A stretch of 64,000 nt of DNA from JAAUTY01 sp964397305 (lineage in GTDB: Bacteria; Cyanobacteriota; Cyanobacteriia; Cyanobacteriales; Spirulinaceae), in the NCBI GenBank assembly GCA_964397305.1, contig CAYNIP010000020.1, positions 8,897 through 72,896 of the forward strand. Direction: 5' to 3'. The notes beneath the pieces were generated by a model. It was not told the DNA's origin. It ran no database searches and was given only the letters and a program-made list of their open reading frames with translations. Below are positions 44,529-54,345 of the stretch, one piece after another. A program made the translations under genes and the position numbers. Positions within the stretch are counted from its first letter, which is position 1; each line of letters starts with the position of its first letter.

Positions 44529-46286
44529 ATGCGCGTCTATCTATCTCGCGGGGGGGCGATCGCCCTCGCCCTCCTCCTTGGTTGCCTCCTGAGCCTCACG
44601 GCCTGCGCTCCCCTGCCCCGAGCCGAGGCTGTCACCTCGCAACTAGTCGATAGCGTGCTCAGCGACCCCAAGACCTTTAACGCGGTTCTCTCCCAGGAGT
44701 CGCCCAACATCTTCGGCCTCACCTACGAGGGGCTCGTCCAAGAAAACCCGATCACCGCCGAGATCGAGCCCCGCCTAGCCGAATCTTGGGAAATCTCCGA
44801 GGATCAGCTCCGGATCACCTTCACCCTGCGCCCGAACTTGCAGTGGTCGGATGGCGAACCCTTGACGGTGGATGATGTAGTCTTCACCTACAATCAGCTT
44901 TATCTCAACGAAGCTATCCCTACCAATGTTCGCGACGGCCTGCGCGTTGGCCCTGAAAAAATCCTGCCCACGGTGACGAAGCGGGACGACCGCCGGGTGG
45001 AATTCTCCGTGCCCGAGCCCTTTGCCCCCTTCTTGGGCAATATGTCCCTGCCGATCATGCCGGCCCACGCCCTGGCCGACACCGTAGAGCAGACGGATCA
45101 AGACGGTCAGCCCCTCTTCCTCTCCACCTGGGGCATTGACACCCCGCCCCAAGACCTCGTGGTGAATGGGCCCTACCGTCTGGCTCGTTATGTCACCAGT
45201 CAGCGCCTCGTCTTTGAGCCCAATCCCTACTACTGGCGGCGGAACGAGCAGGGCGAACCCCTGCCCTACATCCAGAAAATCGTCTGGCAGATTGTCGAAT
45301 CAACCGATACGGCCCTGCTCCAGTTTCGCTCGGGTAGCCTCGACCGGCTTGGCGTCTCGCCGGAATTTTTCTCGCTGTTGAAACGGGAGGAAGCGCGCGG
45401 TCGATTCACCATTTACAACGGCGGCCCGGCCTATGGAACTTCCTTTATTTCCTTTAATCTCAACAGGGGCCGGCGGGCGGGCAAACCCTTGGTCGATCCG
45501 GTGAAATCCCGCTGGTTTAACGATGTGCGTTTCCGACAAGCCGTGGCCTATAGTCTCGATCGGCAGCGCATGATTGACAACATTTTTCGTGGGTTAGGAA
45601 AACCCCAAAATTCCTCGATTTCCGTGCAGTCCCCCTTCTACTACGACGGGCTCCGGGGCTATGACTATGACCCGGAGCGCGCGCGCGCCCTCTTGCAGGA
45701 GGCTGGCTTCCGCTACAATGACCGCCAAGAACTGCAAGATTCTGAGGGCCATCGGGTGCGCTTTGCCCTGATCACGAATGCAGGCAACAAAATTCGTGAG
45801 GCCATGGGGGCTCAGGTGCAGCAGGATTTGAAGGCCATCGGCATTCAAGTGGACTTCACGCCGATTGCCTTCAATGTGCTGGTGGATCGCTTGACGAACT
45901 CCCTGGATTGGGAGTGCTTTCTTCTCGGATTAACTGGGGGCAATGAGCCCAATGGCGGCGCCAATGTTTGGTTCCCGGATGGGAATCTGCATATGTTCAA
46001 CCAAAAGCCCCAGGCCGGGCGGGACGCCATTGAAGGTCGCACGGTAGCGGATTGGGAGGAGCGCATTGGCGAACTCTATGTGCAGGCGGCCCGGGAGCTG
46101 GATGGGGCGGAACGGCAGCGAATCTATGCCGAAACGCAGCGGATCGCGGAGGAGTATGTGCCGTTCATTTATTTGGTGAACCCCTTATCCTTGGGGGCGG
46201 TGCGCGATCGCGTCCAAGGAGTTAAATACTCCGCCCTCGGGGGCCCCTTCTGGAACTTGGAAGCCCTGCGACTCAGTGATTCCTGA
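44529..46286 (+). CDS. Peptide/oligopeptide-type ABC substrate-binding lipoprotein
   Basis: A 585-residue family-5 solute-binding protein. The lipobox is SLTACAPL after a hydrophobic signal. Family segments are DPKTFNAVLSQESPNIFGLTYEGLV, WSDGEPLTVDDVVFTYNQL, VRFRQAVAYSLDRQRMIDNIFRGLG and RALLQEAGF. Such proteins bind dipeptides, oligopeptides or nickel chelates; I cannot choose. No permease genes are adjacent. The start is ATG 44529. Confidence 0.9.
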   Translation: MRVYLSRGGAIALALLLGCLLSLTACAPLPRAEAVTSQLVDSVLSDPKTFNAVLSQESPNIFGLTYEGLVQENPITAEIEPRLAESWEISEDQLRITFTLRPNLQWSDGEPLTVDDVVFTYNQLYLNEAIPTNVRDGLRVGPEKILPTVTKRDDRRVEFSVPEPFAPFLGNMSLPIMPAHALADTVEQTDQDGQPLFLSTWGIDTPPQDLVVNGPYRLARYVTSQRLVFEPNPYYWRRNEQGEPLPYIQKIVWQIVESTDTALLQFRSGSLDRLGVSPEFFSLLKREEARGRFTIYNGGPAYGTSFISFNLNRGRRAGKPLVDPVKSRWFNDVRFRQAVAYSLDRQRMIDNIFRGLGKPQNSSISVQSPFYYDGLRGYDYDPERARALLQEAGFRYNDRQELQDSEGHRVRFALITNAGNKIREAMGAQVQQDLKAIGIQVDFTPIAFNVLVDRLTNSLDWECFLLGLTGGNEPNGGANVWFPDGNLHMFNQKPQAGRDAIEGRTVADWEERIGELYVQAARELDGAERQRIYAETQRIAEEYVPFIYLVNPLSLGAVRDRVQGVKYSALGGPFWNLEALRLSDS

Positions 46287-46489
46287 GCCCAACCAAGGCC
46301 CACCGCCGCAAAAACCGTTGCAGCCAGGGCTGCATCCCCCCAGGCCCTGGGCGAGGCGATCTCGCCGCCGGGCGGGGCTGATGGCTAAAATCCCCCTAGA
46401 TGCGATCGCCTCGGCCCCGAAAGGCGACCAAGCCTGTGGCAAAATTTAAGTACATTTCGCCTGCTTTGCATTGCAGCACGCATTTTGGC

Positions 46490-49400
46490 ATGACGGCAAC
46501 CACCCCCACCCTCGCGACCCAATACGATCCAGCGGCCACCGAAGCTAAATGGCAACAGTATTGGGAAGATCACCAGATTTTTCGCGCTGACCCTGAGGCG
46601 GAGGGCGAAGCCTACATGATCGCGATCCCACCGCCCAATGTCACGGGCAGCTTGCACATGGGTCATGCCTTTAACACCGCCCTGCTGGATACCCTGGTGC
46701 GCTACCACCGAATGTTGGGGCGCAATACCCTCTGCCTACCGGGAACCGACCACGCCAGCATCGCCGTGCAAACCATTCTGGAGCGCCAACTCAAAGAAGA
46801 GGGCAAGAGCCGCTACGACATTGGCCGCAATGCCTTTCTCGAGCGGGCCTGGCAATGGAAAGCCGAGTCCGGCGGCCGCATCGTCAACCAACTGCGCCGC
46901 CTCGGGCTGTCGGCCGACTGGACCCGGGAGCGCTTCACCCTGGATGCCGGCCTCTGCGAGGCCGTGATCGAGGCCTTTGTCCGCCTCTACGAGCAGGGGC
47001 TGATCTATCGCGGCAACTACATGGTCAACTGGTGTCCGGCCTCGGAATCGGCCGTGTCTGACCTCGAGGTGGAGAACAAGGAGGTAGACGGTCGCCTCTG
47101 GCACTTCCGCTACCCCCTCGTCGAAGAGCCCGGGCTCTATGTCGAGGTTGCTACGACCCGCCCCGAAACCATGCTGGGGGATACGGCCGTCGCGGTCAAT
47201 CCCCAGGACACCCGCTACCAGCACCTGATCGGCCGCCAGGTGCAGTTGCCGATCGTTGGCCGCCAGATCCCGATCATCGGCGATGAATTTGTCGATCCCA
47301 GCTTCGGCACGGGCTGTGTGAAAGTCACGCCGGCCCATGATCCCAACGACTTTGAGATGGGCCAGCGCCACCAACTGCCCTTCATCAACATCCTCAACAA
47401 AAACGGCACCCTGAACGAGAAGGCCGGGGATTTCGCCGGCCAGGATCGTTTTGAGGCCCGCAAGGGGGTGGTGCGGCGTTTGGAAATTGAGGGCCTGCTC
47501 GCGAAGGTGGAAACCTACCGCCACAGCGTCCCCTATAGCGATCGCGGCAAAGTCCCCGTCGAACCGCTCCTCTCGACCCAGTGGTTTGTCCGTATTGAGC
47601 CCCTGGCCCAGCAGGCCTTGCAGGACCTCGACCAGGCCGACTCCCCCCACTTCGTCCCTGAGCGCTGGCGCAAGGTGTATCGCGATTGGCTGGTGCGGCT
47701 CAAGGACTGGTGCATTTCGCGCCAGCTCTGGTGGGGCCACCAGATTCCTGCCTGGTACGCCGTGAGTGAAACCGGCGGCCAGATCACCGATGAAACGCCT
47801 TTTGTGGTGGCTCGGAATGAGGTGGAGGCCTGGCAGAAGGCGCGGGCAACGTTTGGGAACGCGGTGCAGTTGGAGCGCGATCCTGATGCCCTCGATACCT
47901 GGTTCTCCTCGGGTCTCTGGCCCTTCTCCACTCTGGGCTGGCCCCAGCAGACGCCAGAACTGGCCCGCTATTTCCCGAATAGCACCTTGGTAACCGGCTT
48001 TGACATCATCTTCTTCTGGGTGGCGCGGATGACGATGATGTCGGGTCAATTTATGGGCCAGATGCCCTTCAAGGATGTCTACATCCACGGGCTGGTACGG
48101 GATGAGAACGGCAAGAAGATGTCGAAGTCGGCTAACAATGGCATCGATCCGCTGCTGTTGATCGACAAGTACGGGGCTGATGCCCTGCGCTATACCCTGA
48201 TTCGGGAGGTGGCAGGGGCGGGCCAGGATATTAGCTTGCAGTACGACCGCGACAAGGACGAGTCCGAGTCCGTCGCGGCGTCACGCAACTTTGCCAACAA
48301 GCTCTGGAATGCGGCCCGCTTTGTGCTGCTGAATCTGGAGGGGCAAACGCCGGCCCAGTTGGGGGACCCGGATTTAGCCGCCCTGGAACTGAGCGATCGC
48401 TGGCTTCTCTCCCGCTTCTATCAGGTCACGGGCCAGACTCGCGAATGGATCGACACCTATGGGCTCGGGGAGGCGGCGAAGGGTCTCTACGAATTCATCT
48501 GGGGTGATTTTTGTGACTGGTACATTGAGCTGGTGAAACCGCGCCTGCGGGACAGCAGCGCGCCCGCCTCTCGCCGTACCGCTCAGCAAGTGCTCGCCTA
48601 CGTGCTGGAGGGAATTCTGAAGCTGCTGCATCCCTTCATGCCCCACGTTACGGAGGAAATCTGGCAGACTCTGACCCAGGCCCAGGGATTGGCGATCGCC
48701 CAGCAGCCCTATCCCCAAGTGGACGAACTCCTAGCCCGGGCTCCCGAACCAACCCCGGCCCCCGCGCCCGCGCCGGAACCCGTCTCGGAGCCCGCTCCCG
48801 AGGCTCCTCCCGCGTCCACCCACTGGTCGTCACGCCAGCGGGCTCTCTGGGTCCTCGGCCTCGTGGTTGTAGGGGCGATCGCCTTCCGCACGCTTCTGGG
48901 CACCCTGGCGGCCCTCAACTCCTTGCCCTTGGTCGGGTCGTTCTTCAAAGTAGTCGGCTTTGGCTATGCCACCTGGGCTGGCTACCGCTACCTGCTGCGG
49001 GTGGACCGCCGCCAGCAGACACTGCAAACCCTGGGGCAGTGGGGCCAGAAGCTGGCCACCCTGGTGGAGTTTGCCGAGCCCCCCAGCCCCGTCGCCGCCC
49101 CCGCGACGGCCAGCGCTCCCCAACCCCCGCCGCCCCGAGACACCCTCATCGATCCCGGCCTGGAGGAGCAGTTTGCCCTGATCATTGAGGTGATTCGGGC
49201 GATCCGGAACCTCCGCGCTGAAGCCGGCTTCAAACCCGCCGTCCTCTCCCCGACGATTTTGCAGAGCGACCGTGAGCAGGAGCGCCAGATTCTCCAGGCT
49301 GGAGCCGACTACATCCGCGATCTGGGTAAATGCGAGTCCCTGAGCCTTGTGCCGGCCTTGGACAACGCCAACCTCCAGGCCTTTGCGGGGGTCGTCGGCA

Positions 49401-49636
49401 CGGTGCAAGTGCTGGTGGTGCTCACGGGTCTCGTGGATATTGCAGCTTTACAGGCAAAGTTAACCAAGGATCTCAGTAAGATTGAGGGAGAACGCCAATC
49501 CTTGGCCGCTCGCCTGAGGAATCCCAACTTCACCACCAAAGCTCCCGCTGACGTTGTTCAAGGGGCCCGCGAGGCCCTGGCCGAGGCTGAAAAGCAGGCT
49601 GAAATTCTGCGCGATCGCCTGGCCCGCTTGCAGTAA
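46490..49636 (+). CDS. valS: Valyl-tRNA synthetase with inserted CAAD membrane domain
   Basis: A 1048-residue ValRS. HIGH-type motif NVTGSLHMGHAF (about residue 53), editing domain (GDTAVAVNPQDTRYQHLIG, GTGCVKVTPAHDPNDFE), KMSKS as GKKMSKSANNG and the C-terminal coiled coil are all present. Between the anticodon-binding domain and the coiled coil, residues about 750-880 form a CAAD insertion: a Pro/Ala-rich linker, a hydrophobic helix LWVLGLVVVGAIAFRTLLG, a second helix and another Pro/Ala linker. CAAD domains anchor some cyanobacterial synthetases to thylakoids. The start is ATG 46490 (MTATTPTLATQYDP). Confidence 0.97.
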   Translation: MTATTPTLATQYDPAATEAKWQQYWEDHQIFRADPEAEGEAYMIAIPPPNVTGSLHMGHAFNTALLDTLVRYHRMLGRNTLCLPGTDHASIAVQTILERQLKEEGKSRYDIGRNAFLERAWQWKAESGGRIVNQLRRLGLSADWTRERFTLDAGLCEAVIEAFVRLYEQGLIYRGNYMVNWCPASESAVSDLEVENKEVDGRLWHFRYPLVEEPGLYVEVATTRPETMLGDTAVAVNPQDTRYQHLIGRQVQLPIVGRQIPIIGDEFVDPSFGTGCVKVTPAHDPNDFEMGQRHQLPFINILNKNGTLNEKAGDFAGQDRFEARKGVVRRLEIEGLLAKVETYRHSVPYSDRGKVPVEPLLSTQWFVRIEPLAQQALQDLDQADSPHFVPERWRKVYRDWLVRLKDWCISRQLWWGHQIPAWYAVSETGGQITDETPFVVARNEVEAWQKARATFGNAVQLERDPDALDTWFSSGLWPFSTLGWPQQTPELARYFPNSTLVTGFDIIFFWVARMTMMSGQFMGQMPFKDVYIHGLVRDENGKKMSKSANNGIDPLLLIDKYGADALRYTLIREVAGAGQDISLQYDRDKDESESVAASRNFANKLWNAARFVLLNLEGQTPAQLGDPDLAALELSDRWLLSRFYQVTGQTREWIDTYGLGEAAKGLYEFIWGDFCDWYIELVKPRLRDSSAPASRRTAQQVLAYVLEGILKLLHPFMPHVTEEIWQTLTQAQGLAIAQQPYPQVDELLARAPEPTPAPAPAPEPVSEPAPEAPPASTHWSSRQRALWVLGLVVVGAIAFRTLLGTLAALNSLPLVGSFFKVVGFGYATWAGYRYLLRVDRRQQTLQTLGQWGQKLATLVEFAEPPSPVAAPATASAPQPPPPRDTLIDPGLEEQFALIIEVIRAIRNLRAEAGFKPAVLSPTILQSDREQERQILQAGADYIRDLGKCESLSLVPALDNANLQAFAGVVGTVQVLVVLTGLVDIAALQAKLTKDLSKIEGERQSLAARLRNPNFTTKAPADVVQGAREALAEAEKQAEILRDRLARLQ

Positions 49637-49679
49637 GTCGCGTCGGTGCGCTACTCTCCCCGTCATTTCGGCTAAGGTC

Positions 49680-50192
49680 ATGCTACACCTCGCCCAAGTC
49701 CAGAAACGCTCTGCCACGAATGGCATCGAGCTCGAGCTCCTCGCCACCCAAACGGACGCGCACCATTGGGCTATCGACAAGCGCGGCCTCCTCGCGACGG
49801 CTGCCCGAGACCTAGCCAACATTCCCCTCCTGGGAGAAGGCACACTCCTGCTAGTCGAAGTTGACGAGGCGGGCCGCTGTACCCATGCGGAGGCAGCGAC
49901 GGATTGGGTTCTGTCCCTGATGCAGCAGCAGGTCCAGGCCGCGCCTCAGAGTTTGCTAGCAACAGAAGAGGAGCGGATTGAACAGTGGCGACAGGAACTC
50001 ACGCTCCAAAGCCAAGACATCACCCGCCGGAACCTGGAAATCGAAACCCGCCGCGAGCAAATCGAAGTCCTCGAGGACAGCCTCAAGCAGGAGAAAAAAA
50101 AGCTCGAAGATCTTGAAAAAAACCTGCAACACGAAAAAGAGCAACTCGCCCAGCACCGCCAATTGGCTGATAATGAACGTACAACCAGTTAG
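49680..50192 (+). CDS. Conserved coiled-coil protein of unknown function
   Basis: A 170-residue protein not recognised by name. Residues 1-95 form a compact domain (MLHLAQVQKRSATNGIELELLATQ...LLVEVDEAGRCTHA). Residues about 100-165 are a strong coiled coil (ITRRNLEIETRREQIEVLEDSLKQEKKKLEDLEK). There is no membrane segment. ATG 49680 lies 43 bp after valS, so it may be co-transcribed; similar proteins exist in other cyanobacteria as far as I recall. Confidence 0.7.
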   Translation: MLHLAQVQKRSATNGIELELLATQTDAHHWAIDKRGLLATAARDLANIPLLGEGTLLLVEVDEAGRCTHAEAATDWVLSLMQQQVQAAPQSLLATEEERIEQWRQELTLQSQDITRRNLEIETRREQIEVLEDSLKQEKKKLEDLEKNLQHEKEQLAQHRQLADNERTTS

Positions 50193-50390
50193 GATAAACC
50201 CAGACCCGGCGGCCTCCCAGCCCAGGCCCGTCGTCGCTCATCCTACAGGTCAGCAAATTCAACGCGCAGGGGATTTGCTGCTGGCTGACCGCTCAAGTAG
50301 GCCAATCAGTGGGGCATCACTGCTCATGGCCGGCTGCTTGTTCTGCCACCTTCGGCTGCGCGGAGAGGTGGTACCTCCAAGGAGTTTGGG

Positions 50391-52628
50391 ATGAATGCCA
50401 ACACCCTCGAGAGCGGTACCCTGGCCGGCGTGCAGATTGCGCGGGAGCTGAAGGACCGCTTTCCCAATCACAAGAAGTTTCTGGCCCTGGCCTTGCAGTG
50501 GACGGGCAAAGAGCCCTTCTTAACCCAAGCGCTCCTGCGGGCGATGGCTGACGACACCATGCCACCCCCCCACCCGGGCCAGGAAGCGGCCTGGGTGGGG
50601 CAACTGGTGCGGACTCGGATCATCGCCTGCTGGGACAGTGATCCGGCCCTGCGGCCTTTGCAGAATATCAGCGATCGCATCATCGCCACCAAGCAGCGGG
50701 GCTTTGAACTTTTGGGCGTCTACCAACGCCTGCTCAACAACGAGATCGTGATGAGCAGCAACACCCCCGAGCAGCGCGAACTGCGAATGCTCGGCCTGGT
50801 GACGAAGCAGCAGGGCCGTCTGAAAATTCACAACCCCATCTACCGCGAAGTCTTTGACCAGGCCTGGATTGAAAAAACCCTGGACGCCATCCGCGAGCAG
50901 CTGGCCCGTAGCGAAGAAGATATCCTGAAGGATTTTGAAGTCCTCGAGCGCAAACTCTACACCTCCCAGGCGGAGATCGTCACCCGCATCGAAGACGGCC
51001 AAGACGTACAAGATGCCACCAAGCCCCTCTATGAGGTCTTGCGGGATGTGACGGCGCGGGTGGGCTACATGGTCGGTGCTGACCGTACTACCATCTTCTT
51101 GCTCAACGACGAGCGCACGGAACTCTGGTCCCTCGTCGCCGAGAGTGAGACCGGAGAATTGCTCGATATTCGGGTGCGGGTCGGTGACGGGATCGCCGGC
51201 CAAGTCGCTCTCCACAAGCAGGTGATCCACATCCCGGAAAATGTTTACGAGGACCCCCGTTCGGCCCGGGTCAAAGAAGCCGATCAACGCTTCCACTACC
51301 AGACGCGCAACATCCTCGCCTTCCCGATCCTGAACGACGACTTTGAGATCGTCGCGGTGATCCAACTGCTGAACAAGATCCAGAAGGAGGCCGGGCAACC
51401 GGCCGGGTTCTCCCATCAGGATCTGGAAAGCCTGGCCAAGTGCGTGATCCCGATCCGGCGCATTCTCGAGGGCTGCCAAAGCTCCTACGAGGGGATTCGT
51501 AAGGCCCAGGCCACCGCTGCTCTGGCGGAAGCGACGCGATCGCTCAACCAAGTCAACCTCAGCACTGATGCCATCCTCGAGCGCGTGATGGATGCGGCGA
51601 AAAAATTGATCAACGCTGACCGTAGCACCCTCTGGCTCTACGACCACCAGCGCGGCGACCTCTGGACCGAACTCCCCGACCAAGGCCGCATCCGCTGCGA
51701 ACTGGGGATCGGCTTTGCCGGCCAGGTGGCCGAGACGCGGGAACCCAAGATCGTGCCCTTTGACCTCTACGACGATCCCAGCGCCGAAAACGCCAAGCGC
51801 ACCGACGCCCAGACCCACTACCGCACCTGTAGTCTGCTCTGTATGCCGGTCTTGAGTCCCGAGGGCGATCTGCTCGGCGTCACCCAGTTAGTCAACAAGC
51901 GCAAGGCCAGCAGCGTGGAGGCCTACGATCCGACGACCTACCCGGAAGTCCCCGAGTTCTTCAAAACCAGCTTCGACAAAGCCGATCGCCAAGCGATGCA
52001 GGTATTCAACGAGCGGGTTGGGGCGATTTTGCAATTTGCCCAGGCCCACGAGACCCTGAAGCAGGCGGCCCAAGTGGAGCCCCGGGAGGCCGTCTACCAA
52101 ACGCTCTTGCTCATCGGTTCTGTCTTAAGCCGCACCCTCGCCAGTGGTGTGGGGCGCTATACGGTACTCCACACGCTGATTAAACTGCTGGCCGACGCCC
52201 TCCACGTTGCGACCAAGGCGGAGCATGTCCACATTTTCCTGGTGGATAGCGATCGCAAACAGCTCTGGACCCTCGCCACCGATCCCCGCAACCAGCAGAC
52301 GACAGAACTCGTGATGCCGGCCGATCGCGGCGTTGCCGCCAAGGTGCTCGTGGACAAGCAGGCGAAGAAGAGCAGCAAAGTGACTCAGATCGCCGATGAT
52401 CTCGTCCGCCTGGGTCTGACCTCGGCCCAACAACAAACCCTGCACAGTATCCTGCTCTTGCCGGTCCTCGATGAAGCCCAAAACTATGTGGCGATTGTCC
52501 GGCTGCTCAACGCCGCCACGCACCAGGGGTTTAGCTCGGAGGATGTCGAAACTTTGCAACGGCGTGTCCTGCCCATGCTGCCGATCCTCCAGGCCTTCCA
52601 GTCCTTCCGCGCTGAGCTGGCGGGTTAA
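50391..52628 (+). CDS. Multi-GAF-domain signalling protein
   Basis: A 745-residue protein. Residues 1-180 resemble the C-terminal region of AAA-like cyanobacterial proteins (LESGTLAGVQIARELKDRFPNHKKFLALALQWT, HNPIYREVFDQAWIEKTL). Three GAF domains follow: about 205-360 (TTIFLLNDERTELWS, GDGIAGQVALHKQVIHI), about 385-555 (STLWLYDHQRGDLWT, GFAGQVAETREPKIV) and about 575-740 (VHIFLVDSDRKQLWT, DRGVAAKVLVDKQA). No kinase, cyclase or DNA-binding output is fused, so it probably regulates a partner. The GAF ligands are unknown; no bilin-binding Cys motif is evident. Confidence 0.85.
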   Translation: MNANTLESGTLAGVQIARELKDRFPNHKKFLALALQWTGKEPFLTQALLRAMADDTMPPPHPGQEAAWVGQLVRTRIIACWDSDPALRPLQNISDRIIATKQRGFELLGVYQRLLNNEIVMSSNTPEQRELRMLGLVTKQQGRLKIHNPIYREVFDQAWIEKTLDAIREQLARSEEDILKDFEVLERKLYTSQAEIVTRIEDGQDVQDATKPLYEVLRDVTARVGYMVGADRTTIFLLNDERTELWSLVAESETGELLDIRVRVGDGIAGQVALHKQVIHIPENVYEDPRSARVKEADQRFHYQTRNILAFPILNDDFEIVAVIQLLNKIQKEAGQPAGFSHQDLESLAKCVIPIRRILEGCQSSYEGIRKAQATAALAEATRSLNQVNLSTDAILERVMDAAKKLINADRSTLWLYDHQRGDLWTELPDQGRIRCELGIGFAGQVAETREPKIVPFDLYDDPSAENAKRTDAQTHYRTCSLLCMPVLSPEGDLLGVTQLVNKRKASSVEAYDPTTYPEVPEFFKTSFDKADRQAMQVFNERVGAILQFAQAHETLKQAAQVEPREAVYQTLLLIGSVLSRTLASGVGRYTVLHTLIKLLADALHVATKAEHVHIFLVDSDRKQLWTLATDPRNQQTTELVMPADRGVAAKVLVDKQAKKSSKVTQIADDLVRLGLTSAQQQTLHSILLLPVLDEAQNYVAIVRLLNAATHQGFSSEDVETLQRRVLPMLPILQAFQSFRAELAG

Positions 52629-52651
52629 GCCGGCCCGCTCAGCCACCCCCC

Positions 52652-53113
52652 TCAGTAGGGGCCCATCATCTCGGCGAGGGTGGCGATCGCAATGCCCAAG
52701 GACAGACCGACAATCACCTGAAACGGGGTGTGGCCCAGCAGTTCCTTCAGACGCTCTTCGTTGAACTGCTTGTGCTCCTGGAACATCTCATCCAAGATTT
52801 GATTAATCACCTTGGCTTGCTTGCCCACAGCTTGGCGGACGCCGGCCGCATCGTACATGACGATCACCGCAAAGAGGCAGGCGATCGCAAACTCCGTACT
52901 CGCCCAGCCCCGAGTTTGCCCCACCCCCGTCGCCAGGGCCGCGACCAAGGCCGAATGGGCACTCGGCATTCCCCCGGTGCTAAACAGGGTGCGGTAGCTC
53001 ACCTTGCCGTCCATCACCAAGCCCGTAACCAGCTTTAGGCCCTGGGCTAACAGGCAGGCCGCGATCGCCACCAGCAGCACCTGATTACGCAGAATATCGC
53101 CAAAATCCCCCAC
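52652..53113 (-). CDS. Divergent PAP2-family membrane protein
   Basis: A 153-residue integral membrane protein (formerly DUF212). The phosphatase-like motif is GGMPSAHSALVAALATGVG and the second motif VMYDAAGVRQAVGKQAKVIN, with helices around residues 10-30, 75-95 and 130-150. Plant relatives are linked to acid phosphatase/vanadium-dependent haloperoxidase annotation. The start is GTG 53113, 34 bp after the crtE stop, so probably co-transcribed; a role with prenyl diphosphates is possible. Confidence 0.85.
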   Translation of the reverse strand: MGDFGDILRNQVLLVAIAACLLAQGLKLVTGLVMDGKVSYRTLFSTGGMPSAHSALVAALATGVGQTRGWASTEFAIACLFAVIVMYDAAGVRQAVGKQAKVINQILDEMFQEHKQFNEERLKELLGHTPFQVIVGLSLGIAIATLAEMMGPY

Positions 53114-53147
53114 GATTGCTCCCTCAATCCACCAAGTTCAACGTCCA

Positions 53148-54074
53148 TCAATGCTTGCGAGCCCCGATGAAGCGGGCGATCGCCCGCAGCGGCTCCGCCT
53201 TCTCGCTATAAACCGCCAACTCCGCGAGCGCCGCCTCGATCAGCCGCGCCGCCTCCAGCCGCGACGCCTCCAGCCCCCAGAAGCTCGGATACGTTGCCTT
53301 CTGAGCCTGAAGATCCTTGCCCGCCGTCTTGCCCAACTCCTCCTGGGTCGCGGTGATGTCGAGGATGTCATCCACAATCTGAAAGGCTAGGCCAATGTGC
53401 TGAGCATAACGCGACAGGCGCTCCTCCTCCGCCGCCGCCGCCCCGGCTAAAATTGCCCCACAGACCACACAAGCCTCCAGCAAGGCCCCCGTCTTGTGGG
53501 TGTGGATGAAGGTGAGCGTTTCCAGGCTCAGGTCCGTCTTACCCTCAGACTCCAGATCCACCACCTGGCCCCCCACCAAGCCCGCCGCCCCCGTAGCACG
53601 GCTGAGCTGGGCGATCGCCCGCAAGATCCGGTCCGGCGGCACCTCCCGCGTCGCCGTCGCCAGATGCTCAAACGCATAGGCCAACAGCCCATCACCCGCT
53701 AAGATCGCAATATCGTCGCCGTAAACCTTGTGATTGGTCAGCTTGCCCCGCCGATAGTCATCGTTATCCATCGCCGGCAGGTCATCGTGAACCAGCGACA
53801 TCGTATGCACCATCTCCAAGGCACAGGCCATCGGCATCGCCATCGCCACCGTGCCCCCCAACAGCTCACAAGTCGCCAAGCAGAGAATCGGCCGCAGCCG
53901 CTTCCCCCCCGCCAGCAAGGAGTAGCGCATCGATTCATAAATGCGCGGGGGCGCAGCCAGCGGCAGGGCGCTATCGAGGGCAACTTCGACCGCTTCCTTG
54001 CGCTGTTGGAGATAGGCCTCTAAATCAAAGGCAGTGGTTTGAGGCTCAGCCATGTTTCCGTTCGCGGTCGCCAT
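53148..54074 (-). CDS. crtE: Geranylgeranyl diphosphate synthase
   Basis: A 308-residue trans-prenyltransferase making GGPP for carotenoids, phytol and quinones. The first Asp-rich motif is LVHDDLPAMDNDD, the second FQIVDDILDIT, and GGKRLRP is the IPP-binding segment. Residues before FARM fit a C15-C20 product enzyme. ATG 54074 is the longest start; ATG 54053 (MAEPQTTAFDLEAYL) is a good alternative. Confidence 0.95.
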   Translation of the reverse strand: MATANGNMAEPQTTAFDLEAYLQQRKEAVEVALDSALPLAAPPRIYESMRYSLLAGGKRLRPILCLATCELLGGTVAMAMPMACALEMVHTMSLVHDDLPAMDNDDYRRGKLTNHKVYGDDIAILAGDGLLAYAFEHLATATREVPPDRILRAIAQLSRATGAAGLVGGQVVDLESEGKTDLSLETLTFIHTHKTGALLEACVVCGAILAGAAAAEEERLSRYAQHIGLAFQIVDDILDITATQEELGKTAGKDLQAQKATYPSFWGLEASRLEAARLIEAALAELAVYSEKAEPLRAIARFIGARKH

Positions 54075-54345
54075 GCTCTAGGTCAGTACGTTGGGGTGTT
54101 TAGGAAACGGCGCGGTGAAACGTCGAGAACGCTCTGAACCCACACCATCCAGGCAGACGTTCGGTATATCGCCAGGTAGCGCCGACTCGTTAACACTTGC
54201 TCTGGGATTGAACTCATTTTACAGGCATCGGTTCAGGTCGCTCGCGTCGAATTTAGGGGTTCTCCGCCCCGGCGACCCGCCCCCGGCCAGGAACGGCCGC
54301 TACAAAACAGGCTAGGATTGGGAAACGTAACCTTCGGCAAGTCTC

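Noticed and set aside
46318..46350. TGCAGCC/GGCTGCA palindrome after the solute-binding protein as a terminator
   Set aside because: The loop would be only two bases and no T-run follows.
46736..48088. 450-codon open frame on the minus strand inside valS
   Set aside because: Antisense shadow in GC-rich coding DNA; the sense strand is an unmistakable ValRS.
50520..51818. 432-codon open frame on the minus strand inside the GAF gene
   Set aside because: Antisense shadow; no recognisable motifs, and the sense strand has three GAF domains.
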